64,000 bases of DNA. Source: Anaerolineales bacterium UBA6055. GTDB lineage: Bacteria; Chloroflexota; Anaerolineae; Aggregatilineales; Phototrophicaceae. The stretch is taken from the NCBI GenBank assembly GCA_002428985.1, contig DIYL01000015.1, forward strand, positions 124,001 through 188,000. Reading direction: 5' to 3'. Positions within the stretch are counted from its first letter, which is position 1. Every line of letters starts with the position of its first letter. The notes under the pieces are model-generated. The model ran no database searches, was not told the DNA's origin, and saw only the letters and a list, made by a program, of their open reading frames with translations. Made by a program: the position numbers and the translations under genes. Shown here one piece after another: positions 19,201 through 26,962 of the stretch.

Positions 19201-20847
19201 TTGGTGCAATTTGAGTTTAGGGCCAATAACAATAACCGAACGGCCGGAGTAATCAACACGCTTACCCAGCAAGTTACGGCGGAAGCGTCCCTTCTTACCT
19301 TTGAGCATATCACTCAAAGATTTAAGTTCACGACGACCGCGACGGCTGAGTGCCTTACCGCGTTGGCTATTATCAATCAAGCTGTCAACCGCTTCTTGCA
19401 ACATACGTTTTTCATTGCGAACAATCACATCTGGCGCACCCAAATCAAGCAGGTGTTTTAGACGGTTGTTGCGATTAATCACACGACGATAGAGGTCATT
19501 CAAATCGCTAGTTGCAAAACGTCCACCATCTAACTGAACCATCGGACGTAAATCCGGTGGGATTACAGGTAGCACTGTCAGAATCATCCATTCAGGACGA
19601 TTACCAAGTGGTTCATTTTCTTGGTTTGTTTCATCAGTATCAGTGACTGTTGTACGGCTGTTACGCAAACTTTCAACAACACGCAGACGTTTGGTTGCTT
19701 TTTTACGACGTTGTTTTGATTTTGTGGTACGAACTTCTTTCCACAACTCTTCAGAGAGTTTAGGCAAATTCAAGGTTTGCAAAATATCATAAAATGCTTC
19801 TGCACCCATATTTGCTTGGAAAACATTACCGAAACGACTTTTCAGTTCACGGTAACGGCTTTCTGAAAGGAATTGAAGAACATGAAGTTCCTTTAGTTCA
19901 TTGATTTGTTTCTCTGCGCTCGCACGCAATGTACTAAGACGATCATCAAGTTCTTGAAGATGTTCATCCATAGACACATCAACGTTTAGATTAGCAGAAT
20001 CAATCTCACCACTAAGCTTTTCAATTTCTTGTTGTGTTAAGTCTTCAATTTCTGACTGTAAATCACTGAGGTAATTATCAACCAGTGTCTGAATACGTGA
20101 GATATGTTCATTGGTAATCATCTCACCCTTAGCAACAACAACAGAATCTGTCGCTTCGAGGTTAATATCAGATGGGGAAGTTTGACCCAGAAGCCCTTCA
20201 ACCCGACCTTGAGCTGACTGCGCTTCACTAATAACCTCATCGCTTAGGCGCGCCATCTCACTATCAAAATGATCGCGAATCGCTTTGATTTTGTCATCAA
20301 ACTCATCAGCTAATTGATCTCGATTTTCACGTAGCTCAGTCATTTGTTCCTCGATGTCACCACCGAGTTCTTTTTCTTTGAGCGACAGTTCTTTCTTAAT
20401 CCGGCTAATTGCCTTATTTCGTGCATCCTCATCAACGAGTGTCACAACATATTGTGCGAAATACAATACACGATCCAAATTACGACGGCTAACATCAAGG
20501 AGTAAGCCAAGATAACTGGGTACACGACGGGTATACCAGACATGAGCTACCGGAGCCGCTAACTCAATATGTCCCATACGCTCACGACGCACGGATGAAC
20601 GGGTTACTTCAACACCACATTTATCACAGATAATCCCACGATAGCGGATGTTCTTATACTTGCCACAATAACATTGCCAGTCCCGGGTCGGACCAAAAAT
20701 TCTCTCACAAAATAGCCCGTCCATTTCAGGACGAAGGCGACGATAGTTAATAGTCTCTGGCTTGGTTACTTCACCAAATGACCATGAACGAATCTGTTCA
20801 GGAGAAGCTAGGCTAATGCGTAGTGCGCTAAAGTCTTTCGCCTCCAA
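16213..20847 (-). CDS. rpoC: DNA-directed RNA polymerase subunit beta'
   Basis: This is the largest RNA polymerase subunit, with the catalytic centre. The N-terminal zinc finger is seen as CYCG and CDKCG near residue 60-75. The active-site loop NADFDGDQMAVHVPLS and the second zinc site (CKEH, CKLIHGVCAMCYG) are intact. At 1544 residues it is long: residues about 150-300 hold a predicted coiled-coil insertion rich in Glu, Asp and Leu between the clamp helices. The start is TTG, set by the strong ribosome binding site GAGGAGGA. rpoB is not adjacent; the gene upstream is divergent moeA. rpoC thus forms its own transcript with a promoter at 21002-21031 and a terminator at 16142-16176. Confidence 0.98.
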   Translation of the reverse strand: MEAKDFSALRISLASPEQIRSWSFGEVTKPETINYRRLRPEMDGLFCERIFGPTRDWQCYCGKYKNIRYRGIICDKCGVEVTRSSVRRERMGHIELAAPVAHVWYTRRVPSYLGLLLDVSRRNLDRVLYFAQYVVTLVDEDARNKAISRIKKELSLKEKELGGDIEEQMTELRENRDQLADEFDDKIKAIRDHFDSEMARLSDEVISEAQSAQGRVEGLLGQTSPSDINLEATDSVVVAKGEMITNEHISRIQTLVDNYLSDLQSEIEDLTQQEIEKLSGEIDSANLNVDVSMDEHLQELDDRLSTLRASAEKQINELKELHVLQFLSESRYRELKSRFGNVFQANMGAEAFYDILQTLNLPKLSEELWKEVRTTKSKQRRKKATKRLRVVESLRNSRTTVTDTDETNQENEPLGNRPEWMILTVLPVIPPDLRPMVQLDGGRFATSDLNDLYRRVINRNNRLKHLLDLGAPDVIVRNEKRMLQEAVDSLIDNSQRGKALSRRGRRELKSLSDMLKGKKGRFRRNLLGKRVDYSGRSVIVIGPKLKLHQCGLPKVMALELYRPFVISRLVKYNYASNVKGAKRIIEREKPEVWEVLEEVIKERPVLLNRAPTLHRLGIQAFEPQLVEGKAIQIHPLVCSAFNADFDGDQMAVHVPLSERAVKEARELMLSTRNLLKPSDGMPIVGPSKDMVLGNYYLTMDPTVEIVARKDRADDFRSEKSLYNTDQKVGIAFRSNGYYYSQFRPIPNSELYLDRTEPDENGRPKVVETAIDRTVKAVLDGDVDCMLANAYEMRIYMRKHGLEDQLEITNLHERRVVVDMDEVEYLYRIGKVNLHTPILLGNIYDDRSPQEEPEICTVGRAIFNRILPDEMRFVQETLGKKGLQKLVARSYQVIGGERTTDVVDAIKNYGFHYATISGTTIAVSDLTIPDERAEILRQADEVVTRAERDFRRGLMTEEERYQITIDEWNRAKEYLQDRIRDTLDPYGPIAIMAISGSTKGGFGPITQLAGMRGLMADPSGRIIDLPIRSHFREGLNALEYFISTHGARKGLADTALRTADAGYLTRRLVDVAQDMIVNRWDCKEHRDSPYQGLVIRRADDVAGQTVAERIVGRTAARAIFEPETGDLIVDKDEMIDEDVADRIQNSTIEEIEVRSPLTCKLIHGVCAMCYGRDLGSGDMVGIGSAVGIIAAQSIGEPGTQLTLRTFHSGGTAKSGGDITSGLPRVEELFEARKKPKGESVMTDVGGILRLQEREDGARIARVIDSEVINETHELPSGWEITVEDGKDVKEGAIIAVNGDEELKTKLGGTVHIEDNTVYIRFERRDEHDYEIPANARLLKTIYDGMEVKPGQQLTQGSKNPHRILRVLGANATQLYLLGEIQEVYRSQGVNIADKHFETVIRKMMCKVQITKSGDSDLLPGELIDQLKLLVINEELIEQNQEPASGSPVLLGITKAALSTESYLSAASFQHTIKVLAGAAIEGQIDPLHGLKENVIIGKLIPAGTGFHAYQDREAVAPSATLEDQAALDFDEMSDNDDFESILSDL

Positions 20848-21001
20848 GGCGTATCCTCCTCTGCGCTATAAAACTGTAGATAGGTATTTGAACGAATGAA
20901 ACGTGAGCGATATCACCACAAACTACAAAACGGCAACAGGTTAAATTTTTATCCTGTGCCTTGTATTATGCGTAATCTCCACACTTATCCATAGAATTTA
21001 A

Positions 21002-21031
21002 ATTATAACCTACCTTGACAAAAAAAGTCAA
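21002..21031 (-). promoter_or_regulatory. Sigma-70-type promoter for rpoC
   Basis: On the minus strand TTGACT (21031-21026) is followed after 18 bases by a perfect TATAAT (21007-21002). This supports transcription of rpoC independent of rpoB. The -35 hexamer forms half of the inverted repeat CTTGAC/GTCAAG, which could be a repressor or activator site. Confidence 0.75.
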
Positions 21032-21133
21032 GTAAGTTAGCGAGGTTTCTAGTAGTTTTCTTGCATTTAATCGGAAATCATCATATCACTATATACAATT
21101 GCTGTCAAATTTCCACAAAGTGACCAATCCATA

Positions 21134-21142
21134 TGCTATAAT
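21134..21142 (+). promoter_or_regulatory. Extended -10 promoter for moeA
   Basis: TGCTATAAT combines the TGn extension and a perfect -10 hexamer, about 45 bases before the moeA TTG start. No clear -35 box is visible at 17 bases. Confidence 0.55.
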
Positions 21143-21187
21143 TCATCAACTTTTCTTCCAATTCAGTAGTCTAGGAGCTAACTTAAA

Positions 21188-22435
21188 TTGTCTAATTTAC
21201 TTAGTGTTGATGAAGCACTTGACAATATTCTGAAAACGATTCACACATTATCACAAGAAACCGTTACATTGCCCGATTCATTGGGACGTATCATTGCAGA
21301 AGATATTATTTCGGATACCAACCTACCCCCATTTGATAACTCTGCAATGGATGGGTATGCTGTCCGTTTTGATGATATAACTTCAGCATCAGAATCAAAC
21401 CCAACACAGCTTAACGTTGTTATGGATATTCCAGCGGGTACAGCACCCTCCAAGACATTACAAACTGGACAAGCAGCACGAATCATGACAGGTGCTCCCA
21501 TACCCGATGGCGCAACCGCAATTGTGCCAGTCGAAAATACAACTGATAATTGGCAAAAAGGCGATTCACCACCGTTACCTGAGTCTATTGAAATCTTGCA
21601 ACCGGCAAGCGACGGTGCAAATATTCGACGTGCAGGTGAGAATATTGCAGTCGGCGGCACTGTGATGTCAATCGGAACACAAATTCGCCCTGCAGAAATT
21701 GGCATGCTTGCAGCAATTGGTTGTACACATGTCAAAGTAGTGCGCAAACCTAAAGTCGTTATTCTGACAACAGGTGATGAACTACTTGATATAGACCAAC
21801 CACTATCGCCCGGCAAGATTCGGGATACCAATAGCTACACACTTGCTGGACTTATCGAACAAGTCGGAGGCATTCCTGTACGTTTACCAATTGCCAGTGA
21901 CGATATGGACTCTATCCGCAACTTATATCAGACAGCGCTAAACGAAAAGCCTGATATGCTTATCAGCTCTGCTGGTGTATCTGTAGGCACAGCAGACCTT
22001 GTTAAAGTTGTAATGGGTGAAATGGGTAACATTGATTTCTGGCGTATAAACATTCGTCCGGGTAAACCTCTAGCATTTGGTGAAATTCAAGGAATCCCCT
22101 TCTTCGGCTTACCGGGTAATCCGGTATCAGCCATGGTCACTTTTGAAGTATTCGTCCGCCCTGCTCTAGCAAAAATGTCTGGCACTAAACACAATCCACT
22201 GACAATTCGTGCAGTACTACAAAATGATATGAAATCGGATGGACGAAAAACTTATAATCGAGTGACAATTGAGCAAGATGGCGATACCTATTTGGCACAT
22301 TCGACAGGTATTCAAAGTTCTGGTGCATTGATGTCAATGGTTCTGGCAGACGGATTAATTGTTATCCCTGAAGATACAAAATTTATCCCCGCTGGAACAG
22401 AACTATCTGTGCTATTATTACGTCAGCTAAGTTAA
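21188..22435 (+). CDS. moeA: Molybdopterin molybdenumtransferase MoeA
   Basis: MoeA inserts molybdate into adenylated molybdopterin to give the molybdenum cofactor. Signatures in order are FDNSAMDGYAVR, MTGAPIPDGATAIVPVE, TTGDELL, GKIRDTNSYTL, SSAGVSVGTADLV, and RPGKPLAFGEIQGIPFFGLPGNPVSA, the complete MoeA/MoaB-like fold and C-terminal domain IV. The length of 415 residues is typical. The start is TTG with AGGAG 10 bases upstream. It probably supplies cofactor to the molybdenum hydroxylase encoded at 51670-57625. A VKOR-like gene follows after 30 bases in the same transcript. Confidence 0.96.
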   Translation: MSNLLSVDEALDNILKTIHTLSQETVTLPDSLGRIIAEDIISDTNLPPFDNSAMDGYAVRFDDITSASESNPTQLNVVMDIPAGTAPSKTLQTGQAARIMTGAPIPDGATAIVPVENTTDNWQKGDSPPLPESIEILQPASDGANIRRAGENIAVGGTVMSIGTQIRPAEIGMLAAIGCTHVKVVRKPKVVILTTGDELLDIDQPLSPGKIRDTNSYTLAGLIEQVGGIPVRLPIASDDMDSIRNLYQTALNEKPDMLISSAGVSVGTADLVKVVMGEMGNIDFWRINIRPGKPLAFGEIQGIPFFGLPGNPVSAMVTFEVFVRPALAKMSGTKHNPLTIRAVLQNDMKSDGRKTYNRVTIEQDGDTYLAHSTGIQSSGALMSMVLADGLIVIPEDTKFIPAGTELSVLLLRQLS

Positions 22436-22465
22436 ACACATCGAAGTTTATAGAGAGAGTATCAT

Positions 22466-22987
22466 ATGGTAACAAGCGATCAAGTCACAACCGATTTCGC
22501 ACCAATCCAAGAGAAGCAAAAACGTTCATTTATATCAGTTAGACTCTTGCAGTTGTTATCTATCCTATTTGGTCTAGCTGTAAGTGGTTATCTGAGCTAC
22601 CTAAAATTAACCGATGTACCATCTGTGTGCATCCAAGATGGTCCATTTAATTGTAATGTTGTGCTCAATAGTGTCTATTCAGAAATCGCAGGATTTCCAA
22701 TAGCTTATCTTGGTTTTTTAACATATGTGATTATCGGCATTGTGATATTGTTTGAAAATCGCATCGCAATCTTCCAAGAGTATGGCAAGCTAATCGTATT
22801 TGGTATTGGATTGTTTGCGTGGTTGTTCTCAATGTGGTTGGTCTTTGTTCAGTTTGTTCTATTACAAGCACTATGCCCATGGTGCTTATCACATGAAGCT
22901 AACTTCACAATTCTATTTGGTTTTATTTGTTATCGTCTCTACAAAGATATGACCGAAGAAGACGATTACGAAGAAGCGACCGTATAA
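22466..22987 (+). CDS. Vitamin K epoxide reductase (VKOR) family membrane thiol oxidoreductase
   Basis: This is a small four-helix membrane protein of 173 residues. Cys55 and Cys63 form the loop cysteine pair, and Cys137-Pro-Trp-Cys140 is the CXXC active site next to the quinone pocket. Bacterial VKORs re-oxidise periplasmic or extracytoplasmic thioredoxin-like proteins and pass electrons to quinone, so they drive disulfide formation in place of DsbB. No thioredoxin domain is fused and no partner is adjacent. It lies in the moeA transcript, with an AGAGAGAG stretch before the ATG. Confidence 0.9.
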   Translation: MVTSDQVTTDFAPIQEKQKRSFISVRLLQLLSILFGLAVSGYLSYLKLTDVPSVCIQDGPFNCNVVLNSVYSEIAGFPIAYLGFLTYVIIGIVILFENRIAIFQEYGKLIVFGIGLFAWLFSMWLVFVQFVLLQALCPWCLSHEANFTILFGFICYRLYKDMTEEDDYEEATV

Positions 22988-22989
22988 AT

Positions 22990-23016
22990 CAAAAAGGGAC
23001 TCGTTCATGAGTCCCT
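22990..23016 (-). terminator. Intrinsic terminator of the S1-domain gene
   Basis: A perfect 8-bp stem AGGGACTC/GAGTCCCT (22995-23002 and 23009-23016) with a 6-base loop is followed on the minus strand by five T residues. It may also stop plus-strand transcription from the VKOR gene weakly. Confidence 0.8.
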
Positions 23017-23042
23017 CAGATCAGCTTGATTTTAACAGCAAT

Positions 23043-23735
23043 CTATGAACTGGCGTTACGCAGTGTACGCGCGACAATATCATCTTGTGCTGCGTTACGA
23101 TTGCGTTTTTCTTGTTTCTTACTTGGTGCAACTGGAGCATCATCGTCTTGTTCTTCCATAGCACGACGGAAAGCTTGTGCCATTGAGGTAGGAAGTTCTT
23201 CTTCCGGTTCGTCAAATACCTCTATTTGTTCTGGCTCAGATTTCATTGATAAATCAATCTGTTTGGAACGACCACCTTTTTTATTGATGACACGCACTTC
23301 AACTTCTTGACCAATTGCAACAACATCATTAGGAGATTTAACATACCCATCAGCCATCTCGGAGACATGAACCATGCCAGGGCGTTCTGCGCCGAAATCC
23401 ACAAATACGCCAAAGTTTTCAATGCGGATAACTGAGCCTGTATACATGTTACCAGCTTTAATAGTTTGCCATGGCACTTCGGGCGGTTTTTCCATTGTCA
23501 GGGCAACATGACCATCTTTGCGAGTTTTTAGGATATACGCGGTAATTTCATCACCTTTGTGGACGACATCTTCAAATGAACGTTTTTCATCATCCGCCAA
23601 TTGTGATATATGAAGCAAGGCATCTTGACCTGTTCCAATATCGACGAGTGCGCCATACATCCCCAGATGCTTAACACGCCCGTTAACCTGATTACCAACT
23701 TCTATTCCATTTTGTGTTTCGACTTGTTCTGCCAT
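23043..23735 (-). CDS. RNA-binding protein with two S1 domains
   Basis: Two S1 OB-fold domains are seen. The first is GRVKHLGMYGALVDIG followed by ALLHISQL (residues about 15-80); the second is GSVIRIENFGVFVDFG followed by GMVHVSEM (about 95-165). The C-terminal 65 residues are polar and charged. S1 domains bind single-stranded RNA, so the protein likely works in translation or RNA decay, like small bacterial S1 proteins related to RpsA or YugI. AAGGAG lies before the ATG. It stands alone, with its own terminator and a separate lipoprotein gene 47 bases upstream. Confidence 0.9.
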   Translation of the reverse strand: MAEQVETQNGIEVGNQVNGRVKHLGMYGALVDIGTGQDALLHISQLADDEKRSFEDVVHKGDEITAYILKTRKDGHVALTMEKPPEVPWQTIKAGNMYTGSVIRIENFGVFVDFGAERPGMVHVSEMADGYVKSPNDVVAIGQEVEVRVINKKGGRSKQIDLSMKSEPEQIEVFDEPEEELPTSMAQAFRRAMEEQDDDAPVAPSKKQEKRNRNAAQDDIVARTLRNASS

Positions 23736-23782
23736 AACCCTGCTCCTTGAACTTGAATTCTTACAATTGTACCTTTTGTGGT

Positions 23783-24508
23783 CTAATCAGTTTCTGTATT
23801 TTCTTCATCACCCGTTTCATCAGTGTTCTCACCCTCGGCATCTTGTGCATCGGCTTCGCTACCGACAAAATCATAGTTTTCATCAACATAATCGGCGAAA
23901 GCTTGATAACCTTCCCATTCATAAAAACGGCTTGCATCAATAATTTGCTGCATCTCAGTTTCAGTCATGTATAATACACCGATAATCTCACTTGATGCGG
24001 TAATATCACCTGTCGAACCTTCAACAAACCCGTATAACACAAGCGGTACATCAGGATACACAAGGAACATAATCGCCTGCCCCTCAGCAACCTCTTCACC
24101 GGTTAAATATGTTGGATCACCATATTTATCAACAACCGCACCTAGTGTCATTTCTGGCGCCAACAAGAACAGCATCGACTCTACTGTTTCACCGTCGCGG
24201 CTATAGATCTGACAACAAATATTAGCTTCGCCGTCAGAAAAACCGAATAAACGCTCTTCTGTTTCTTCTTCTGGCTCAATTTCTTCTACATTCAGATACC
24301 GTTCATCATCTTCTACGAGAATACGAGCATCACGAAACGTTGTTTCACCAGGCGTAATTCCATTCCAACAAGGCGCATCACAGGGTTCACCTGTTAGTAA
24401 ACTTGTGTCTTTTAGATTGTTCTCGTCAAGAAGATTAATTGTTGGGGCACATGCGGCTAACAAAAATACAATCAATACAGCAAAGATTAATGACAAACGA
24501 CGATACAT
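23783..24508 (-). CDS. Lipoprotein of unknown function
   Basis: A signal peptide ends in the lipobox LLAAC (Cys about 19). The mature part has CDAPCWNGITPGETTFRDA, a pattern I have seen in small Chloroflexota lipoproteins but cannot name, then a mixed alpha/beta body. The last 40 residues are highly acidic (Glu/Asp-rich). It should be anchored to the outer face of the cytoplasmic membrane. No enzyme motif is visible. The two Cys pairs (CDAPC and CC) could form disulfides, perhaps with help from the VKOR protein (speculative). Confidence 0.75.
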   Translation of the reverse strand: MYRRLSLIFAVLIVFLLAACAPTINLLDENNLKDTSLLTGEPCDAPCWNGITPGETTFRDARILVEDDERYLNVEEIEPEEETEERLFGFSDGEANICCQIYSRDGETVESMLFLLAPEMTLGAVVDKYGDPTYLTGEEVAEGQAIMFLVYPDVPLVLYGFVEGSTGDITASSEIIGVLYMTETEMQQIIDASRFYEWEGYQAFADYVDENYDFVGSEADAQDAEGENTDETGDEENTETD

Positions 24509-24616
24509 TCAATTTCACCTTAAAATGGTTGGCTGTAACAGCACAAAATCATAACAGAGGCAATTCATTTTGTACAGTCTACCCTAATATTTACTCATAG
24601 AATCTATCATGAATCC

Positions 24617-24645
24617 AATAAAAAAGAGGAGTATTCACTCCTCTT
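24617..24645 (-). terminator. Intrinsic terminator of the PPC-domain gene
   Basis: A perfect 8-bp stem AAGAGGAG/CTCCTCTT (24624-24631, 24638-24645) with a 6-base loop is followed by a T-rich tract on the minus strand. Confidence 0.8.
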
Positions 24646-24669
24646 CTTAATCGCGATTAACTTATATTC

Positions 24670-26868
24670 TTAGTTCTTTCGCATTGTGAGCGTATACCCA
24701 CCAATTGTCCCACCAAATACAGTACCGAAACGTGTTGCGATGATGGTATACGGGCCATTTTCAGGCAAGATAATCTGGCTTAATATAGAATCTGTTGTTC
24801 GACCAGTTTGACCTAACAAGACAGGGTCCGCATCATCATTTTCAGCAATTTCAATACCGCTTGGGCTGATAAGGAAAAGTTTGGCATCCAATGTCTGAGA
24901 CGAAGCTGACATAGTCACGGTCACAGATTCACCTGCTACACCATCAAAGGTATATACATCAAAGGTATTTGTCGGTGTGAGGACACCGGTTACAGGTTGT
25001 GCACTCACAAGAGGCAATGCCGATGGCACTTCTGGCTGATAATTGAGTGTCTCACTACCTCCGAGGAAACCACCTTCGCCCGCTGTTGCAGCGCCAGAAG
25101 GATCAATCGTAAAGTTAGTGATATATCTTTGGTTGACCAATGGGATTTGACGTTGGACGGAGATTGTTTGCCCCGCAACTTCAATTACTAGTGTGAACTC
25201 AACTGGTGGAGGGAGATCAATACATCCATTTTGGTACCACACCTCAACTTCGTAGGTACCAGGGCGAATGCGTCCTGACGGCCAATAGACATAAGAAACA
25301 GGTTGGATTGTTTCAGCCGGAATACAGCTAACATTACCGTTTTCCTGTAAAATCCCTCCACTATTAATAAATGGAACATCATCAAAGACTGCTTCGCCAA
25401 CTGGGTCGCGCACAAGCAACTGTAAATCTGCTGATGTTTCCCACAATAGGGTAACTTCAATATCACCTTGTGGTAATTGGAATTCGGAAAGTTCGGGCGC
25501 AACATCTGAAGATGCACCTGTAAGTGTTAACTGGTATTGACCTTCTGTCCCACCAATTTCTTTACCGTAGCGTGTTGCAACAATTGTATAGATACCATCG
25601 TTTAGCAATCGCAAGTTTGGAATGAACGAGTTCGTTGTCTGGTTGGAATCATCATTCACTCCGATCAATGCACCTGTGGCATCAACTACTTGCACAAGTG
25701 TATCTAGATTTTCACCCTGCGCTTGCATATCAACTGAAATGATATCACCAGCAGTCCCTGTAAAGGAGTAGGTTTCAAATATATTAGCATTGGTAATCTC
25801 ACTAATAATTGGGGCATCGCGTTGAATGGCAGTCGGGTTATCAGTTGCGATATCAAACGCAGTCGGCAATAGATTCAAACTAGCATCAGGGTATACCCCA
25901 CCAACATCTATCGAAGCTGCACCCTCACCGTCTATTTCAAAACGTGAGAGGTAAACACTATTTTGTCCTTGCAGTGGTGGCAATAATACACCATCTACAG
26001 ATCCTGCAGACACACCATCTACAGTCACACTAACAGTAAACGGAACAGACCCAACAGTGGCCTCACATGCTTCTCGATAGAATACCAAGATTTCATAGCT
26101 ACCAGTTGGTAAAAATCCTGGTTGCCATGTGGCAGTTTCAACAGGGCCATCCGAAATAATTTCACATAAGCCATTCGCATCAAAACCGAACGAACCGCCA
26201 TTTGTTGTCGCCCTTGAATCCCAAAACAGTGTTTCACCAGATGGATCACGAACTTGCAAGTTCATGTCAGCATTACCTGTCCAGTTCAATGTGACTTCAA
26301 TCCCACCACCTAACAAAATTTGTTCGGGGATTGGCTCAGTCGAGACGGATTCAACAGTGGGTTGCACAACTTCAGCAGTTGTATCTGTTGTTACTGCTTC
26401 CTCTGTTGGCACAGGTGTTGCTTCAACAGGTACAGCAATTTCATTGACCGCTAACGTGATATTATATGCGCCAGCTGCTCCTACTTCAGTTCCAGGTGCA
26501 TAAAATACAGCTACAAAATAGCGCCCATTTTCTGCAAGAAGAACATTTTCAACTTGTACAGCACCAATCCCGCCAGTATCAAGCGACTGCGACACAATGT
26601 TTCCACTCGGGTCACTTAATAAGACAGCCAACGATTGTGCATCTGAACTGATGATTGTAATTGTTGCTGTCGTGCCAGCTGTAGCATCAAAAACATATGA
26701 TGATGCAGGTGCATCAGATGACAATGCCCCTTCAACGGTCACGCCAGGCGACAATACACGTATTTCATCCTGTGAAAAAACGGGAGGTAAACTCAATAGC
26801 AATGCGCTTATTAGCACAAATAAAAACAATCCCTGCCGCTTATGCCATACGAAGGTAGATTCAGGCAT
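24670..26868 (-). CDS. Secreted protein with repeated PPC-like beta domains
   Basis: The start is ATG 26868 (MPESTFVW), because AGGAGG lies just upstream and a signal peptide (GLFLFVLISALLLSLPPVFSQ) follows directly; the in-frame upstream extension has no such support. The mature protein has alternating beta-sandwich modules. Pre-peptidase C-terminal-like repeats (YVFDATAGTTATITI, YSFTGTAGDIISVDM, YTFDGVAGESVTVTM) alternate with two copies of a GDIEVTLLW/GIEVTLNW domain that ends in a Cys-containing YEVEVWYQNGC-type strand. A Thr/Val-rich linker follows the first repeat. No protease domain is present, so it may bind substrate or be a surface adhesin. It is in line with the M23 and TolB-like genes upstream. 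Confidence 0.8.
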   Translation of the reverse strand: MPESTFVWHKRQGLFLFVLISALLLSLPPVFSQDEIRVLSPGVTVEGALSSDAPASSYVFDATAGTTATITIISSDAQSLAVLLSDPSGNIVSQSLDTGGIGAVQVENVLLAENGRYFVAVFYAPGTEVGAAGAYNITLAVNEIAVPVEATPVPTEEAVTTDTTAEVVQPTVESVSTEPIPEQILLGGGIEVTLNWTGNADMNLQVRDPSGETLFWDSRATTNGGSFGFDANGLCEIISDGPVETATWQPGFLPTGSYEILVFYREACEATVGSVPFTVSVTVDGVSAGSVDGVLLPPLQGQNSVYLSRFEIDGEGAASIDVGGVYPDASLNLLPTAFDIATDNPTAIQRDAPIISEITNANIFETYSFTGTAGDIISVDMQAQGENLDTLVQVVDATGALIGVNDDSNQTTNSFIPNLRLLNDGIYTIVATRYGKEIGGTEGQYQLTLTGASSDVAPELSEFQLPQGDIEVTLLWETSADLQLLVRDPVGEAVFDDVPFINSGGILQENGNVSCIPAETIQPVSYVYWPSGRIRPGTYEVEVWYQNGCIDLPPPVEFTLVIEVAGQTISVQRQIPLVNQRYITNFTIDPSGAATAGEGGFLGGSETLNYQPEVPSALPLVSAQPVTGVLTPTNTFDVYTFDGVAGESVTVTMSASSQTLDAKLFLISPSGIEIAENDDADPVLLGQTGRTTDSILSQIILPENGPYTIIATRFGTVFGGTIGGYTLTMRKN

Positions 26869-26962
26869 ACAAGCAGTCCTCCTAACATTCTGGAAACGAA
26901 TAAACATCTTAAGCAAGTGTAGCTGATTATCGGATAGTACGCTATAGGTTTTCAACCTACGC

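Larger units (their letters stand above)
20848..21187. other. Divergent intergenic region between rpoC and moeA (340 bases)
   Basis: It holds the rpoC promoter on the minus strand, with an about 155-base 5' leader, and the moeA promoter on the plus strand. An inverted repeat CTTGAC-N7-GTCAAG (21014-21032) overlaps the rpoC -35 box and spacer. No small open frame or RNA gene was recognised. Confidence 0.6.

Noticed and set aside
16321..20740. Several plus-strand open frames of 60-143 codons inside rpoC
   Set aside because: They are shadows of a highly conserved gene, without ribosome binding sites or recognisable domains.
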